DNA from: Enterococcus columbae DSM 7374 = ATCC 51263
GTDB taxonomy: Bacteria; Bacillota; Bacilli; Lactobacillales; Enterococcaceae
Assembly: GCF_000406925.1 (NCBI RefSeq)
Contig: NZ_KE136347.1
Location: forward strand, 658,025-722,024
Reading direction: 5' to 3'
Length of the DNA: 64,000 bases
Shown: positions 7,092-15,971 of the stretch, one piece after another
How the letters are laid out: each line of letters starts with the position of its first letter
Numbering within the stretch: position 1 is the first letter of the stretch
Notes under the pieces: model-generated
Database searches by the model: none
The model's input: the letters and a program-made list of their open reading frames with translations, nothing else
Told to the model about the DNA's origin: nothing
Translations under genes and position numbers: made by a program

Positions 7092-9945
7092 GAGATACAC
7101 CTACTTTCTTATCCATAATTTGTTTGAGACCTTCACAAATATCACGATATAAAGAAATTCTAGGCACAGTTGCCAAAAATTGTTGAAGCTTTTCAATATT
7201 TTGCGTATTCAGTTTTTGTTCAAAGAGTTCATAATGAATGAAATCATTTTTATAATGGTTTCTTGCGTAGACATAAAGCACATGGATATTCTTTTTTCCT
7301 ACAAATTCTATTAATCGAGTTTGATAGTTTGTATGAATAAAAAATTGATGAAAGACGTGATCCACTGTTTGAATTTCTTTTTCAAAGCCTATAAGTACTT
7401 GTTCGTAAATTTTTTGAGGAGGTACTTGTCCTAGCCACTGCTTAAGCGATAAAACATTGCTATTTTGTATCAATGCATTGAATTCTTGCCATTCACGATT
7501 TTCTTCACTTTTATAATGGTCATAGACAATATTTTTCATTTTTGTGCATAATAATTCTGATACACATTGATTCACTTTTTGTAGAGCATATTCTGTTGGA
7601 AAGAGTTTATCGAACCGTTTATCGAGAGTAGTTGTTAATTGGTTACTTATTGTAGGAATCACGCTAGTTCGTCCACCGGTTCTTTTTCCTTTTTGAATAC
7701 TCTTTACCTCATCAGTCGGACTTTGGTTACTTCTACTGCTTTCACTCTCTTCTTTGTCAAAGCTATCTTCTTTAATTCCATTTCTACGATTGGCTAAACG
7801 CTTATTTTTTAAACCAATTTCTTTAACATCCAGTAGATAAAGTAAATGATCTAGTTCTATCTGACTATGTTCAGCTTCATCATATAAACTCATAACATCA
7901 TCCCACGAAATTTCCCTGTAAGGTAAATACTCATATGTTGGTTTCATGATACAGGCATCTCTATTGTAGACGGGATAGGGATTAATGACCTTTCCTTTTA
8001 AATCATGTGTTTTCATACTTCGAATCACTACTGTCCGTCCAAAAGGCAACCTAGCCAATTCATCATCAGTTATTAATGCAATTCGTTCTGTACTTTCCGT
8101 AAAGGTTTTATTAGCATCAAAATGCCGTCCTTGTCTTGAAAGAGATAAATTTGCACGTAGACCTAAATCTTTTTGAATAGCTTCTCTTGTGTCCTTTGAT
8201 TTAGTTTTCACACAAATGATATTCCCACAATTGGCACGAATCGTTTCAGCATCTTGCTCCCCATATTTTTTGAGCTGTTCAAAATTCTGGACCACAAAAT
8301 AATGCTTGATTCCTACTTTCAATCCATCCGTCACTTTTGTCGCTTGATTCGGTATACGAACCATGTTTCCAAATTCCTCATCAATATAATTGACAACTCT
8401 AGGTAGTTTTCTTGTGGCTGTTCTTAATCCTACCTTATGTAATTCTTTAAAGGACTGGTCAATGAAATTGGCACACAAGGCGTGATTGGACTTATCTTGG
8501 TCACTGACAACAATAAAAATAGCCATTGGTTGTTTACCAAAGGCTAAATCTAAATAATTAATGGTACTAATCGCTGTTAACTTGGCATTTCCTGGTCGAC
8601 GAAAAGCTTTCATTTTGGTTAATAAATGTGAAACAACATTCCCAATCGTTACCTTTGCCGGTGCAGAGGCTAATATATCCTGATAAGCGATTCGTGCAGG
8701 ATGTCCTTCTGGCAATGTTAAGAAATAAACATCTAAAACTGATTTATCTTTATATTTCTGGAAAAGGCGCTTACGTTCTATTAAACTTTTTTCTATTCGT
8801 TTCAAACATTCATGATTTTCATTGTCAATTCTATTGGCATTCATTTCAGCAATTAAATTCAGCACAGTATAAATGGTAATGTACTTTGTTTGTTGAATGA
8901 GTAGACTCTCTTCAATTAAGGCAATTGTTGCTGCTGTAAATAAAGCAGAAGCACAATCTTGCCAAAATGGTTCTCTTGCATTTTCATCATCAAAATAGCT
9001 AAAACATAAAGTAGCCATTTCTGCCAACGCTTGGTCTAATCCATGATTCCGTATATTTTCTGTATCTCCTAATAAATATTGTCTGTAATAATAGGTTACT
9101 AAGTTCAATGGATTGATTGAATCAGAATAGTAGGTATCAATCAAATTGAACAATTTGACAATATATCCTCTTTCTTCAAGCAATAGTTTCCATTTTAAAT
9201 ATAACTCCATTGAAGGATCATGAATAATCATTGATTGTTTTTTATCCATATGATTCGTGCGACTTAATCCATCAATTGCTTTTTCAATACCAAATATCCC
9301 CTTACCTGAACGAGTTTCACCAACTAACAAACTATTAGTCATCTCAGTTGAAAGATATTCTCTAGAATGACCAGTTAATTTTTCCTTGAGTGTACGTTTC
9401 GCTGTACCAATAACAATACCTGATGAACCATTAAATGTATCCAAACAATCTGTGGGCATTACTTCATATTGTTGATCAAGCTCATGTGTTAGCGACCATC
9501 TACTAGTAGCATCAGTTAAATATTCTTCAATCGGTTTATACGATTGTCGCCAAATATAAAAGCGAATACTAACGAACAACATTAAGATGAAATATAGTAT
9601 CCAATAAACTTTGGCAGATACAAAGGTGCTATTTGTAAAATATGAAAAAGAAAACCAGTTAATACTTGAGGTGAAATTGCCAGTCAAAATTTGTTGAAAG
9701 TAATGTAGTACCTGTTCAAAAATATGAATCAGATAATTTAGTAATCCATATACTACGATAAAGCTTACCAACCATAAAGGAAGTAAAAACCTTCGTAATC
9801 CTAAATATCTACTCCATTGTTTGAAATTAGCTTTATCTGGATCTCGCCAAGTTTCTAAGTGCAATCGACTATTTTGAAACCATGCAATCACCTTGTCTAT
9901 TTTTTTAAGTATCGGTTGATAATCATGTAAAATTTTCTCATTCAT
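7078..9945 (-). CDS. Type IV coupling protein, VirD4/TraG family
   Basis: 955 residues. It connects the relaxosome to the secretion channel and pumps DNA. There are two N-terminal transmembrane helices (about 55-75 and 112-131), Walker A VGETRSGKG at 208-216 and Walker B VVNYIDEEFG at 517-526. A C-terminal extension of more than 250 residues follows the ATPase core (Ser/Lys-rich linker about 725-775, then an alpha-helical domain). The extension makes it longer than typical VirD4 and may be the docking site for cognate relaxosome proteins. The next gene upstream ends 16 bases before the start. Confidence 0.88.
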   Translation of the reverse strand: MNEKILHDYQPILKKIDKVIAWFQNSRLHLETWRDPDKANFKQWSRYLGLRRFLLPLWLVSFIVVYGLLNYLIHIFEQVLHYFQQILTGNFTSSINWFSFSYFTNSTFVSAKVYWILYFILMLFVSIRFYIWRQSYKPIEEYLTDATSRWSLTHELDQQYEVMPTDCLDTFNGSSGIVIGTAKRTLKEKLTGHSREYLSTEMTNSLLVGETRSGKGIFGIEKAIDGLSRTNHMDKKQSMIIHDPSMELYLKWKLLLEERGYIVKLFNLIDTYYSDSINPLNLVTYYYRQYLLGDTENIRNHGLDQALAEMATLCFSYFDDENAREPFWQDCASALFTAATIALIEESLLIQQTKYITIYTVLNLIAEMNANRIDNENHECLKRIEKSLIERKRLFQKYKDKSVLDVYFLTLPEGHPARIAYQDILASAPAKVTIGNVVSHLLTKMKAFRRPGNAKLTAISTINYLDLAFGKQPMAIFIVVSDQDKSNHALCANFIDQSFKELHKVGLRTATRKLPRVVNYIDEEFGNMVRIPNQATKVTDGLKVGIKHYFVVQNFEQLKKYGEQDAETIRANCGNIICVKTKSKDTREAIQKDLGLRANLSLSRQGRHFDANKTFTESTERIALITDDELARLPFGRTVVIRSMKTHDLKGKVINPYPVYNRDACIMKPTYEYLPYREISWDDVMSLYDEAEHSQIELDHLLYLLDVKEIGLKNKRLANRRNGIKEDSFDKEESESSRSNQSPTDEVKSIQKGKRTGGRTSVIPTISNQLTTTLDKRFDKLFPTEYALQKVNQCVSELLCTKMKNIVYDHYKSEENREWQEFNALIQNSNVLSLKQWLGQVPPQKIYEQVLIGFEKEIQTVDHVFHQFFIHTNYQTRLIEFVGKKNIHVLYVYARNHYKNDFIHYELFEQKLNTQNIEKLQQFLATVPRISLYRDICEGLKQIMDKKVGVSHDGS

Positions 9946-9961
9946 TCAATCCCTTCTTTCA

Positions 9962-10366
9962 TCAATTGTCTGATTGCATTATCTGCATCATTTGTAGTGG
10001 CATTTTAGAATGTCCATCTTCTTCCTCTTTTACTTGCTCCACTTCTTCTTGTAATTCTTTTGCTGCTTCCTCTACCACCAAAGTAGCGAATTGGGCATAT
10101 TCTTTACTCATCAAATGAGCAGTATCTCCTTCTTCAATAGAATGAATCCAATCATGCAATTCCTGTTGCCAGTAGTTGATTTTTTGTTCGTTGAGTATCT
10201 CTTGATAGGATTCAATACGGTACTGTATTTTTTCTTCCTTTGATAATCGGTTATCAAATTCTTTTAATTGTTTCAGTTCTGAAGGAAGAATGTTTAAATG
10301 GAGTAAACATTTTTTATAAATTTCTTTGATACTCAGGCGTTCTTTTTTTAATTGAATGACATTCAT
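9962..10366 (-). CDS. Hypothetical acidic protein of the transfer operon
   Basis: 134 residues, strongly acidic and helical in the second half, with a Glu-rich stretch near 105-120. There is no signal peptide or membrane helix. It overlaps the upstream 139-residue gene by 4 bases (ATGA) and precedes the coupling protein gene, so it is co-translated with them. Family not recognised; a cytoplasmic partner of the coupling protein is possible but unsupported. Confidence 0.5.
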   Translation of the reverse strand: MNVIQLKKERLSIKEIYKKCLLHLNILPSELKQLKEFDNRLSKEEKIQYRIESYQEILNEQKINYWQQELHDWIHSIEEGDTAHLMSKEYAQFATLVVEEAAKELQEEVEQVKEEEDGHSKMPLQMMQIMQSDN

Positions 10367-10782
10367 ATTCTTTCTACCTCCTTATCTGTTTCAATTTGTT
10401 GCTTCCATTCTTCAAAGGAATCAGTCATATCACACTGAGCCATAAATTTTTTTAATTGATGTTCATTGTCTATACAATTCAGTAATGCTACAACCTCGTC
10501 ACATATATCAAAATAATCATGCCAATTTTCTCCATAGCAAAGTATCCCTAGTGATTGACAATCATATTCTTGATTGTAATGATAGACATGTAAAGACCAA
10601 ATCTCCTGACTAGAAGTATGCTCTAACATATTTGAATCATCTACTCTCAGTTCTAAATGAACATCTTCAGTTATCGGATAGTAGTGAACATACCCTTGAT
10701 GTTCTCGCCATTCTAGTAAACTCTCATCACTTAGTTCTTCATTGATTCGCTTTGCTAGTTGTTGTTGTAAAATCTGTTTCAT
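10363..10782 (-). CDS. Hypothetical protein of the transfer operon
   Basis: 139 residues, soluble, acidic, rich in aromatic residues (YVHYYPITED, SLHVYHYNQEYD), with no obvious motif. A good ribosome-binding site (AGGAGAGC) precedes the ATG. It is the first gene after the AbiE cargo and is coupled to the next gene. No function can be assigned. Confidence 0.5.
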   Translation of the reverse strand: MKQILQQQLAKRINEELSDESLLEWREHQGYVHYYPITEDVHLELRVDDSNMLEHTSSQEIWSLHVYHYNQEYDCQSLGILCYGENWHDYFDICDEVVALLNCIDNEHQLKKFMAQCDMTDSFEEWKQQIETDKEVERI

Positions 10783-10807
10783 ATAATGCTCTCCTTAAAA
10801 AATAAAT

Positions 10808-10853
10808 AACTAAAAAGAAAAATCTATTTTTAGAAATTCCTTTTTAGTTATAT
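10808..10853 (-). terminator. Terminator-like hairpin after abiEii
   Basis: AACTAAAAAG and CTTTTTAGTT form a 10-bp stem around a 26-nt AT-rich loop. On the minus strand it is followed by ATTTATTTTTT. It would separate the AbiE transcript from the two small transfer genes. The loop is long, so the call is moderate. Confidence 0.45.
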
Positions 10854-10869
10854 TCAAGCTATTCTACTG

Positions 10870-11640
10870 TCATTCTTCCACACATAAATCCATCATCTGC
10901 ACCACTGCGTCACAAACCTCATCATAGCTAATAGCGGCAGCATACTCGAAATCTTTCTGATATGTTTTCCACTGCTTAACCATCACATCACTCTTTCTGA
11001 CAACATCAATAATATTCCGATAATTTTTCAAAACTTCTGTTGAGCCACGTTTCTTGGATGTTGCATCAAGTGCCGCTTTCAAAGACTCTATTTCGATATT
11101 TTTATACTGAAGTTTGGAAAGAATATAAACATCGTAATAATCTCTCATTCTAGTATTCTGATCACCTCTCGAAACAATAGTCTCCAATTTTTCTGCCAAA
11201 ATCGTTTCCAGATTATAAGCAAGTACGGAGATTTCTCTATCTTCCAATAGCAGCTTAAATCTATATACAATCTCTCTTGGTGTAATCTTATCTCCTGTTG
11301 TAATGTCCAACTTTAACGGAACTGCCATAGGGGGAAAATTTGCTGATAATGAAATACGATAACCTGTATACTCATCTTTTTCTCGAATCTCACTTAATTT
11401 CTTAAATTCAAATGTTACATCGTCCTGCAAATCAATATTGCAGATATCGAGAAACATCTTCTTGATACTTTCTTCATTTACTGGCCAATCCTTAACCGTG
11501 ACATCCATATCCTTTGTAGCACGAGTGTCCAATCCAACCATTGCAGCAATCAGGAAACCTCCTTTTAATATGAAAGTTTGCTGATAGTTTGAAACAGAGA
11601 TTCTCTCAAGCAGTCTTTCCAACATAAAATTCTGCATCAC
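10870..11640 (-). CDS. abiEii: AbiEii-type nucleotidyltransferase toxin, N-terminus frameshifted
   Basis: AbiEii is the toxin of a type IV toxin-antitoxin/abortive infection pair, a DNA polymerase beta-like nucleotidyltransferase. The core motif KGGFLIAAMVG followed by TRATKDMDV is intact near the start of this frame. The listed start is a GTG with no clear SD. A better start is the ATG at 11711, overlapping the abiEi stop as ATGA. Its frame encodes a plausible N-terminus but stops at a TAA right after a run of seven A (complement of 11673-11679). One extra base in the run would join the two frames. The gene is therefore either truncated by about 24 residues, phase-variable by slippage, or affected by a sequence error. 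Confidence 0.75.
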   Translation of the reverse strand: MMQNFMLERLLERISVSNYQQTFILKGGFLIAAMVGLDTRATKDMDVTVKDWPVNEESIKKMFLDICNIDLQDDVTFEFKKLSEIREKDEYTGYRISLSANFPPMAVPLKLDITTGDKITPREIVYRFKLLLEDREISVLAYNLETILAEKLETIVSRGDQNTRMRDYYDVYILSKLQYKNIEIESLKAALDATSKKRGSTEVLKNYRNIIDVVRKSDVMVKQWKTYQKDFEYAAAISYDEVCDAVVQMMDLCVEE

Positions 11641-11707
11641 CAGCTGTGCTGAGATGTGTTTGTCTTTTGTTATTTTTTTATCACAGCCTTCAACTGCATT
11701 GCATTTT

Positions 11708-12301
11708 TCATATCAATACCTCCAGATATCTTCTCACCTTTTCTTCAATATGAAACTTCTTCGCATACTCTGACAAAAGAGGAATATTCTTGTCTCTTCT
11801 AGCTACATATTGCTTAAATGCTTCTGTAATAACTCCCGTATCAACACCACTTCGTTTACGCAAAATATCGCACAATGTTCGTTCCATATTATAGACTGAG
11901 ATTATGTGTCCTCCAGGTGATTTCATTTGAATAATTCCTTCTCCGTACCATTCCAATTTTACTCTGGAGCAATTTACCCCTTCGTTTTTTACATTTGTTA
12001 AATTATAATTGTGAGGAAATGTCATATCATATCGATTGGGTGTTCTGTCTGTTAAATCCCATAAAAAAAGTGCCGTTTCATTTGAAAAAATACCTTTTTT
12101 GAACCTTGCCTGTAAATTCACAAATTCATCTTCCCATACTTCTGGCAGAATATATACTCCTCTTGCTGTTTTTTCCAACTTGCCATCGTCCACAAGTTTT
12201 TTCAAATTTCCGCGCAATATTCCTTTTTCAGAAAGAGCAGATGCTGTTACAACACCGTTATTCCTTTTTGCAATCTCCATGATTTTATCTGATATACTCA
12301 T
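11708..12301 (-). CDS. abiEi: AbiEi-type antitoxin and autorepressor
   Basis: 197 residues. An N-terminal winged-helix domain (about 1-55, MSISDKIMEIAKRN... NLKKLVDDGKLEK... GVYILP) is followed by the AbiEi C-terminal domain with FSNETALFLWDL and YNMERTLCDILR. In characterised systems AbiEi counteracts AbiEii and represses its own promoter by binding inverted repeats. A strong inverted repeat lies 20 bases upstream of the start here. The pair splits the transfer gene cluster, which suggests it was acquired as cargo. Confidence 0.8.
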   Translation of the reverse strand: MSISDKIMEIAKRNNGVVTASALSEKGILRGNLKKLVDDGKLEKTARGVYILPEVWEDEFVNLQARFKKGIFSNETALFLWDLTDRTPNRYDMTFPHNYNLTNVKNEGVNCSRVKLEWYGEGIIQMKSPGGHIISVYNMERTLCDILRKRSGVDTGVITEAFKQYVARRDKNIPLLSEYAKKFHIEEKVRRYLEVLI

Positions 12302-12321
12302 TCCATCACCTTCTTAACAAA

Positions 12322-12370
12322 ATTGACTTTCACGCCCTTTATTTTAATTATTAAGGGCGTAAAAGTCAAT
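12322..12370. promoter_or_regulatory. 18-bp inverted repeat, likely AbiEi operator
   Basis: Arms ATTGACTTTCACGCCCTT (12322-12339) and AAGGGCGTAAAAGTCAAT (12353-12370) match at 17 of 18 positions around a 13-bp AT spacer. Position just upstream of abiEi and the known autoregulation of AbiE systems make an operator likely. The remaining bases to 12601 are AT-rich with no gene seen. Confidence 0.65.
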
Positions 12371-12601
12371 GCACTTTTATGAATACTTAGTAAAAAATCT
12401 CTCTGAATAGATTAATACTCATAGAAGTCTTTCATTATTTTTATAAAAGCTGCTTTCAAATAAACCACTACAATCTTATCTATGGAATGAACTTATCGAA
12501 ATAGTATACTTTTTTCAAAAAAAATGTCTTTTTTAATGTTTCCTCTTCTGCCAAAAAAATAGTAACTCCCATTTTAAAATACTTATACCTTTCAGCCTAT
12601 C

Positions 12602-13756
12602 TTATTTAACAGAAGTATCGTCCTCCTTTAAAATATCCATTTGCTCTCCTAAAGACCACTCCGATTGAGAAAGTTGCAATTTGGACGCTTCATTTGTTAC
12701 CTTCACATTCAAGCGATACTGCTCAGCTTGCAATCCTTGTTTATCCGCCACAGAATAGGTTACCGTATATTGCCCTACCTTCTCTGAATCGAAATCTGTC
12801 TCATATTGGATAGAGTTCGATATATCTCCATCTTCTTCATCTTTTGCTTCAACTAAATTTTTAAAATCAATGCTTGAGTGAATAGGAACTTCTAAATCAT
12901 TGCTCGTTAACTTAGGAAGCAAATGAGGGCGCATATTATAATAAACATAAAGAGTGGTACTAAATATTTGACCCTCATCATTATTAGCTTCAATCGTTAA
13001 CTGATTTTCTCCGGAATGCCATTCATATGGATTCACCTTTAAGTGGTAGTTACTTCCTACATTCGGAACCATTTCTACATAATCCAAAGGGTTAAATTTT
13101 TCTCCTTCATTGATAAATATTGAATTAGTCACCGTGCGTAATATTGGGGCCTCACTAATGGAAGTAGGATAAATCGGTTGTATCTCATAAGTTTCTGTTA
13201 GCTCCATTTCTGATGTAGGTACAATCAAAAAAGGTTCATGGATTGATGCTGTTTCTTCCGTAGACACAGGAATCAATACATTATTTTCCGTTTTTTGTTT
13301 ATTCGTATCCAACGATGTCATTTCTTCGCTATTTATTGATTGATTATTCTCTTGATTTTTGGGTGCTACATTTTCTTTCAAATGATTAGCTATTGTACGT
13401 AGTTCATCAACATCCCTATTTTCAACCATAGAAAAAGTAGAAGATTGGGTGGGCACTTGTGGCGTATCCTTTTCATACCAAGATAAAATTTTTTGAAATT
13501 GTTGCTCAGTTGAAGTTTCAGATTCATCCTGTTTTTTACTCATTTCAATCTCACTCGGTGAAGAAGAAGACTTATTTTTATCAGCAGGTTCTACCCTTTT
13601 CTTTTTTGATTTAGCCGGTTTCACTTTATCAACAATAGTTTCTCTTTTGGGCTTATGCAATTGCTGGAATGTCTCGTAAGTCAAACCACCTACTGCAAAG
13701 AGACATACAAAACCAACGACAAATTGGGAAAAAATTTTTTTATTTGTCCATTTCAT
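12602..13756 (-). CDS. Membrane-anchored protein with C-terminal Ig-like (DUF5011-like) domain
   Basis: 384 residues from the ATG at 13756 (SD AAAGGAG, spacing 7). One N-terminal membrane helix (about 8-28) is followed by a Lys/Ser/Glu-rich low-complexity stalk (about 35-170) and beta-rich extracellular domains. The last (about 275-365, containing VEAKDEEDGDIS and VGQYTVTYSVAD) resembles the DUF5011/cadherin-like Ig folds of surface proteins. It overlaps the preceding gene by 17 bases. A surface-exposed accessory of the conjugation machine is plausible. Confidence 0.6.
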   Translation of the reverse strand: MKWTNKKIFSQFVVGFVCLFAVGGLTYETFQQLHKPKRETIVDKVKPAKSKKKRVEPADKNKSSSSPSEIEMSKKQDESETSTEQQFQKILSWYEKDTPQVPTQSSTFSMVENRDVDELRTIANHLKENVAPKNQENNQSINSEEMTSLDTNKQKTENNVLIPVSTEETASIHEPFLIVPTSEMELTETYEIQPIYPTSISEAPILRTVTNSIFINEGEKFNPLDYVEMVPNVGSNYHLKVNPYEWHSGENQLTIEANNDEGQIFSTTLYVYYNMRPHLLPKLTSNDLEVPIHSSIDFKNLVEAKDEEDGDISNSIQYETDFDSEKVGQYTVTYSVADKQGLQAEQYRLNVKVTNEASKLQLSQSEWSLGEQMDILKEDDTSVK

Positions 13757-14759
13757 GTAAATACTCCTTTCCAATCGCTGCTAATTGTTGTTTCCATAAA
13801 TTCATATTTGTATTATCTTTCTTTTCTTCATAATAATTGATCATTTCCTGACATATCTTAGCTGCATTGATCCATTCATGTAATGCTGCATCATTTACTT
13901 TTGCTTGAATTTGCTCTGCTTGTTGAATCTGCCCATTTTGTAATTGATAAATTGCTCGTCTAACCCAACCTTTCTGAATTTCTTTATTAAGTGATTTACT
14001 AGAAAGATGTTTTGCTACAATTTCTGCTTCCTCCATTCGATCTAGCCGAATATAAGCAAAGGCTAATTTAATTTGCCTTGATGTATCTAATTCAATAGAA
14101 CGAAAACTGATAACCTTTTGCCAATTTTTTTGATAAAATGCTAAATCAAAATCACCTTGTATCGTTGGATATTTTTTCTGAAGCTTTTTCAAATTTTCAA
14201 CATCCTGATTTTCTGAGATAAGCCATTCAATTTGTTCTAATTTATCAGGATACAACGACGCAGCTTGTAGATACGCATTCTTTTTTAGCAACTCCTGGTA
14301 ACTAGGTTTTCCTTCATTCGCATTCCTGTTGATGACAAAATAGCTTGCGTAGCCTATCAAAAATACAACAACGAAGCACAAAGCAGAAATACAATAGCTC
14401 TTTTTTAGATGAATTATATTTTTTTGCCAACTAAATTTGTTTTTTTTAGCATGATTGAGCCTTTTCAATTCATCAAAAAAACTGCGATCTAACTGTTTTA
14501 AAAATCTCCTCCCTTTACGTGGAGAAATGGCTTGATTTTCAATTGCTTGTTCAAGCTTATCAATCAAAGTGTAGTGTGCGCCAATTTGTCCAACACCACG
14601 GTAAATTCCCTCATAAAGTATCTTTTTTCCTTTTTTTATTTGATAGGTAATCGATTGATTGTCTGTTAGTTGTTTTGTCCACTCATCAAAAGCTGGATAA
14701 GACATAGATTCTTCAGGTAATGCAGATACATTACCTGAAAGAATTTTTACACGAATCAT
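13740..14759 (-). CDS. Bitopic membrane protein, EssB/YukC-like architecture
   Basis: 339 residues. A cytoplasmic N-terminal domain (about 1-110) is followed by a basic segment, one transmembrane helix (about 135-152) and an extracellular all-helical repeat domain (about 165-335). The latter has a pattern like the EssB/YukC C-terminus (FYQKNWQKVISF, LAFAYIRLDRMEEAE). The resemblance to EssB of type VII secretion is by eye and could be convergent TPR-like structure. The gene lies between the pilin-like gene and the Ig-domain gene in the transfer operon. Confidence 0.5.
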   Translation of the reverse strand: MIRVKILSGNVSALPEESMSYPAFDEWTKQLTDNQSITYQIKKGKKILYEGIYRGVGQIGAHYTLIDKLEQAIENQAISPRKGRRFLKQLDRSFFDELKRLNHAKKNKFSWQKNIIHLKKSYCISALCFVVVFLIGYASYFVINRNANEGKPSYQELLKKNAYLQAASLYPDKLEQIEWLISENQDVENLKKLQKKYPTIQGDFDLAFYQKNWQKVISFRSIELDTSRQIKLAFAYIRLDRMEEAEIVAKHLSSKSLNKEIQKGWVRRAIYQLQNGQIQQAEQIQAKVNDAALHEWINAAKICQEMINYYEEKKDNTNMNLWKQQLAAIGKEYLHEMDK

Positions 14760-14775
14760 AAGACCACACCCTATT

Positions 14776-15108
14776 TTATTGTCCTAAACTTTGTAACCAT
14801 GCAACAATTTGAGAGACCAATGTAATGCCGATTACACTAATTCCTACCCGCCACATTACTTTTTTAGCTGCTTGAGAAATTTCTACACTTGGTAGCATAT
14901 TGGCTAGTAATGCTCCACCAAAAATAGCAATTGCTACTGCGCCGCTTACATTCCGAACAAATTCAGCAATATTATTAGAAGATTGTGTCACCGATTCTTT
15001 AATATCTGCAAAAACAGGAATTGGTAGCAAAAGAATCGTTAACATAAAAAAACTAATCATTATATATTTTATTTTCTTCTTTTGTATTTGATGGAAAAAT
15101 TTGTTCAT
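14776..15108 (-). CDS. VirB2/TrbC-like pilin-type membrane protein
   Basis: 110 residues from the ATG at 15108 (an in-frame ATG at 15135 lacks a better SD). A basic N-terminus and signal-like helix end in PVFA|D, followed by two hydrophobic segments (about 45-65 and 80-105 of the precursor) separated by a short polar stretch. This is the size and topology of VirB2/TrbC-type conjugative pilin subunits. It sits in a run of small overlapping transfer genes. Confidence 0.6.
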   Translation of the reverse strand: MNKFFHQIQKKKIKYIMISFFMLTILLLPIPVFADIKESVTQSSNNIAEFVRNVSGAVAIAIFGGALLANMLPSVEISQAAKKVMWRVGISVIGITLVSQIVAWLQSLGQ

Positions 15109-15292
15109 TCGTCCCTCTCTCCTTCTTTTCGACATTTTTATACTTATTGAGTGCTTTCATAATAAAACTAATATTCTCTGAAACAATCTCATTATGAAAT
15201 TTATCCAATTCCTCATCATAGTCTTTCCCTAGAACGGTTAATATTTGTTCTGCCAATGCTCTTGTTTCACGCTGTTTTGCATTAAGTGCCAT
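15053..15292 (-). CDS. Small hypothetical protein
   Basis: 79 residues, hydrophilic and charged, no membrane segment. It overlaps the pilin-like gene downstream by more than 50 bases and the upstream gene by 11. A coding role is supported by its place in the overlapping operon and by MALNAKQRETRALAEQI having an ordinary helical composition. Family not recognised. Confidence 0.45.
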   Translation of the reverse strand: MALNAKQRETRALAEQILTVLGKDYDEELDKFHNEIVSENISFIMKALNKYKNVEKKERGTNEQIFPSNTKEENKIYND

Positions 15293-15971
15293 GCTCTTTC
15301 AACTCCTCTACTTCTATTTTTTCATCTTTGCTATTTGATTGTTGTAAGGCTGTATCCTCCAAAAAATAAACTTGCTTTAAAAACTCATATTCTCTAAAAT
15401 CATTCTGCGAAGGCAGTTGACTCATTCCTATACCTGTTTTTAGCTGGATGGTATCTAAAAACAGATGCCAATGACTATTTTCATCTAAAGAATTTTTTAC
15501 AACTGGAAAGACAACAGAATATTCATTCCATCGAGCAATATACTGGGTATTTTCAAATTGATAATTTGCATTATCTAAAAAGTAATAATATAACTCTTCT
15601 GAATCATCCTTATACGTCTGATACTGTATCTTGGAATCAGGATAATGTACTTCAAAATGAGTCTCATCAAACGTAATCGATACCTCATCTAGAATATTTC
15701 CTTTCAAAATAGTCGGTGGAAGTCCAGAATAATTGTCATAGAGCCAGCAACAGGTTAAATCATTCGCTATTTCAATATAATCTTGTTCTACATTATCTAT
15801 ACACATGACAATAGAAAAACTACTACTTATCCAATTTAAAGGTGCAAGATAAGTACCATCATTCGTCATAACATTATCTACTCCAACATATATTTCTGAA
15901 TTCTCAGGTTGAAAATAGAATTGATTATTAGTACAAATTTCTATAATTTTCCTTAATGAATAACTATTCAT
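15282..15971 (-). CDS. Hypothetical protein of the adhesin/transfer cluster
   Basis: 229 residues, soluble, acidic, beta-rich and aromatic, with no signal peptide. It overlaps the sortase gene by 8 bases and the next small gene by 11, so it is part of the operon. No domain is recognised. Confidence 0.5.
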   Translation of the reverse strand: MNSYSLRKIIEICTNNQFYFQPENSEIYVGVDNVMTNDGTYLAPLNWISSSFSIVMCIDNVEQDYIEIANDLTCCWLYDNYSGLPPTILKGNILDEVSITFDETHFEVHYPDSKIQYQTYKDDSEELYYYFLDNANYQFENTQYIARWNEYSVVFPVVKNSLDENSHWHLFLDTIQLKTGIGMSQLPSQNDFREYEFLKQVYFLEDTALQQSNSKDEKIEVEELKEHGT

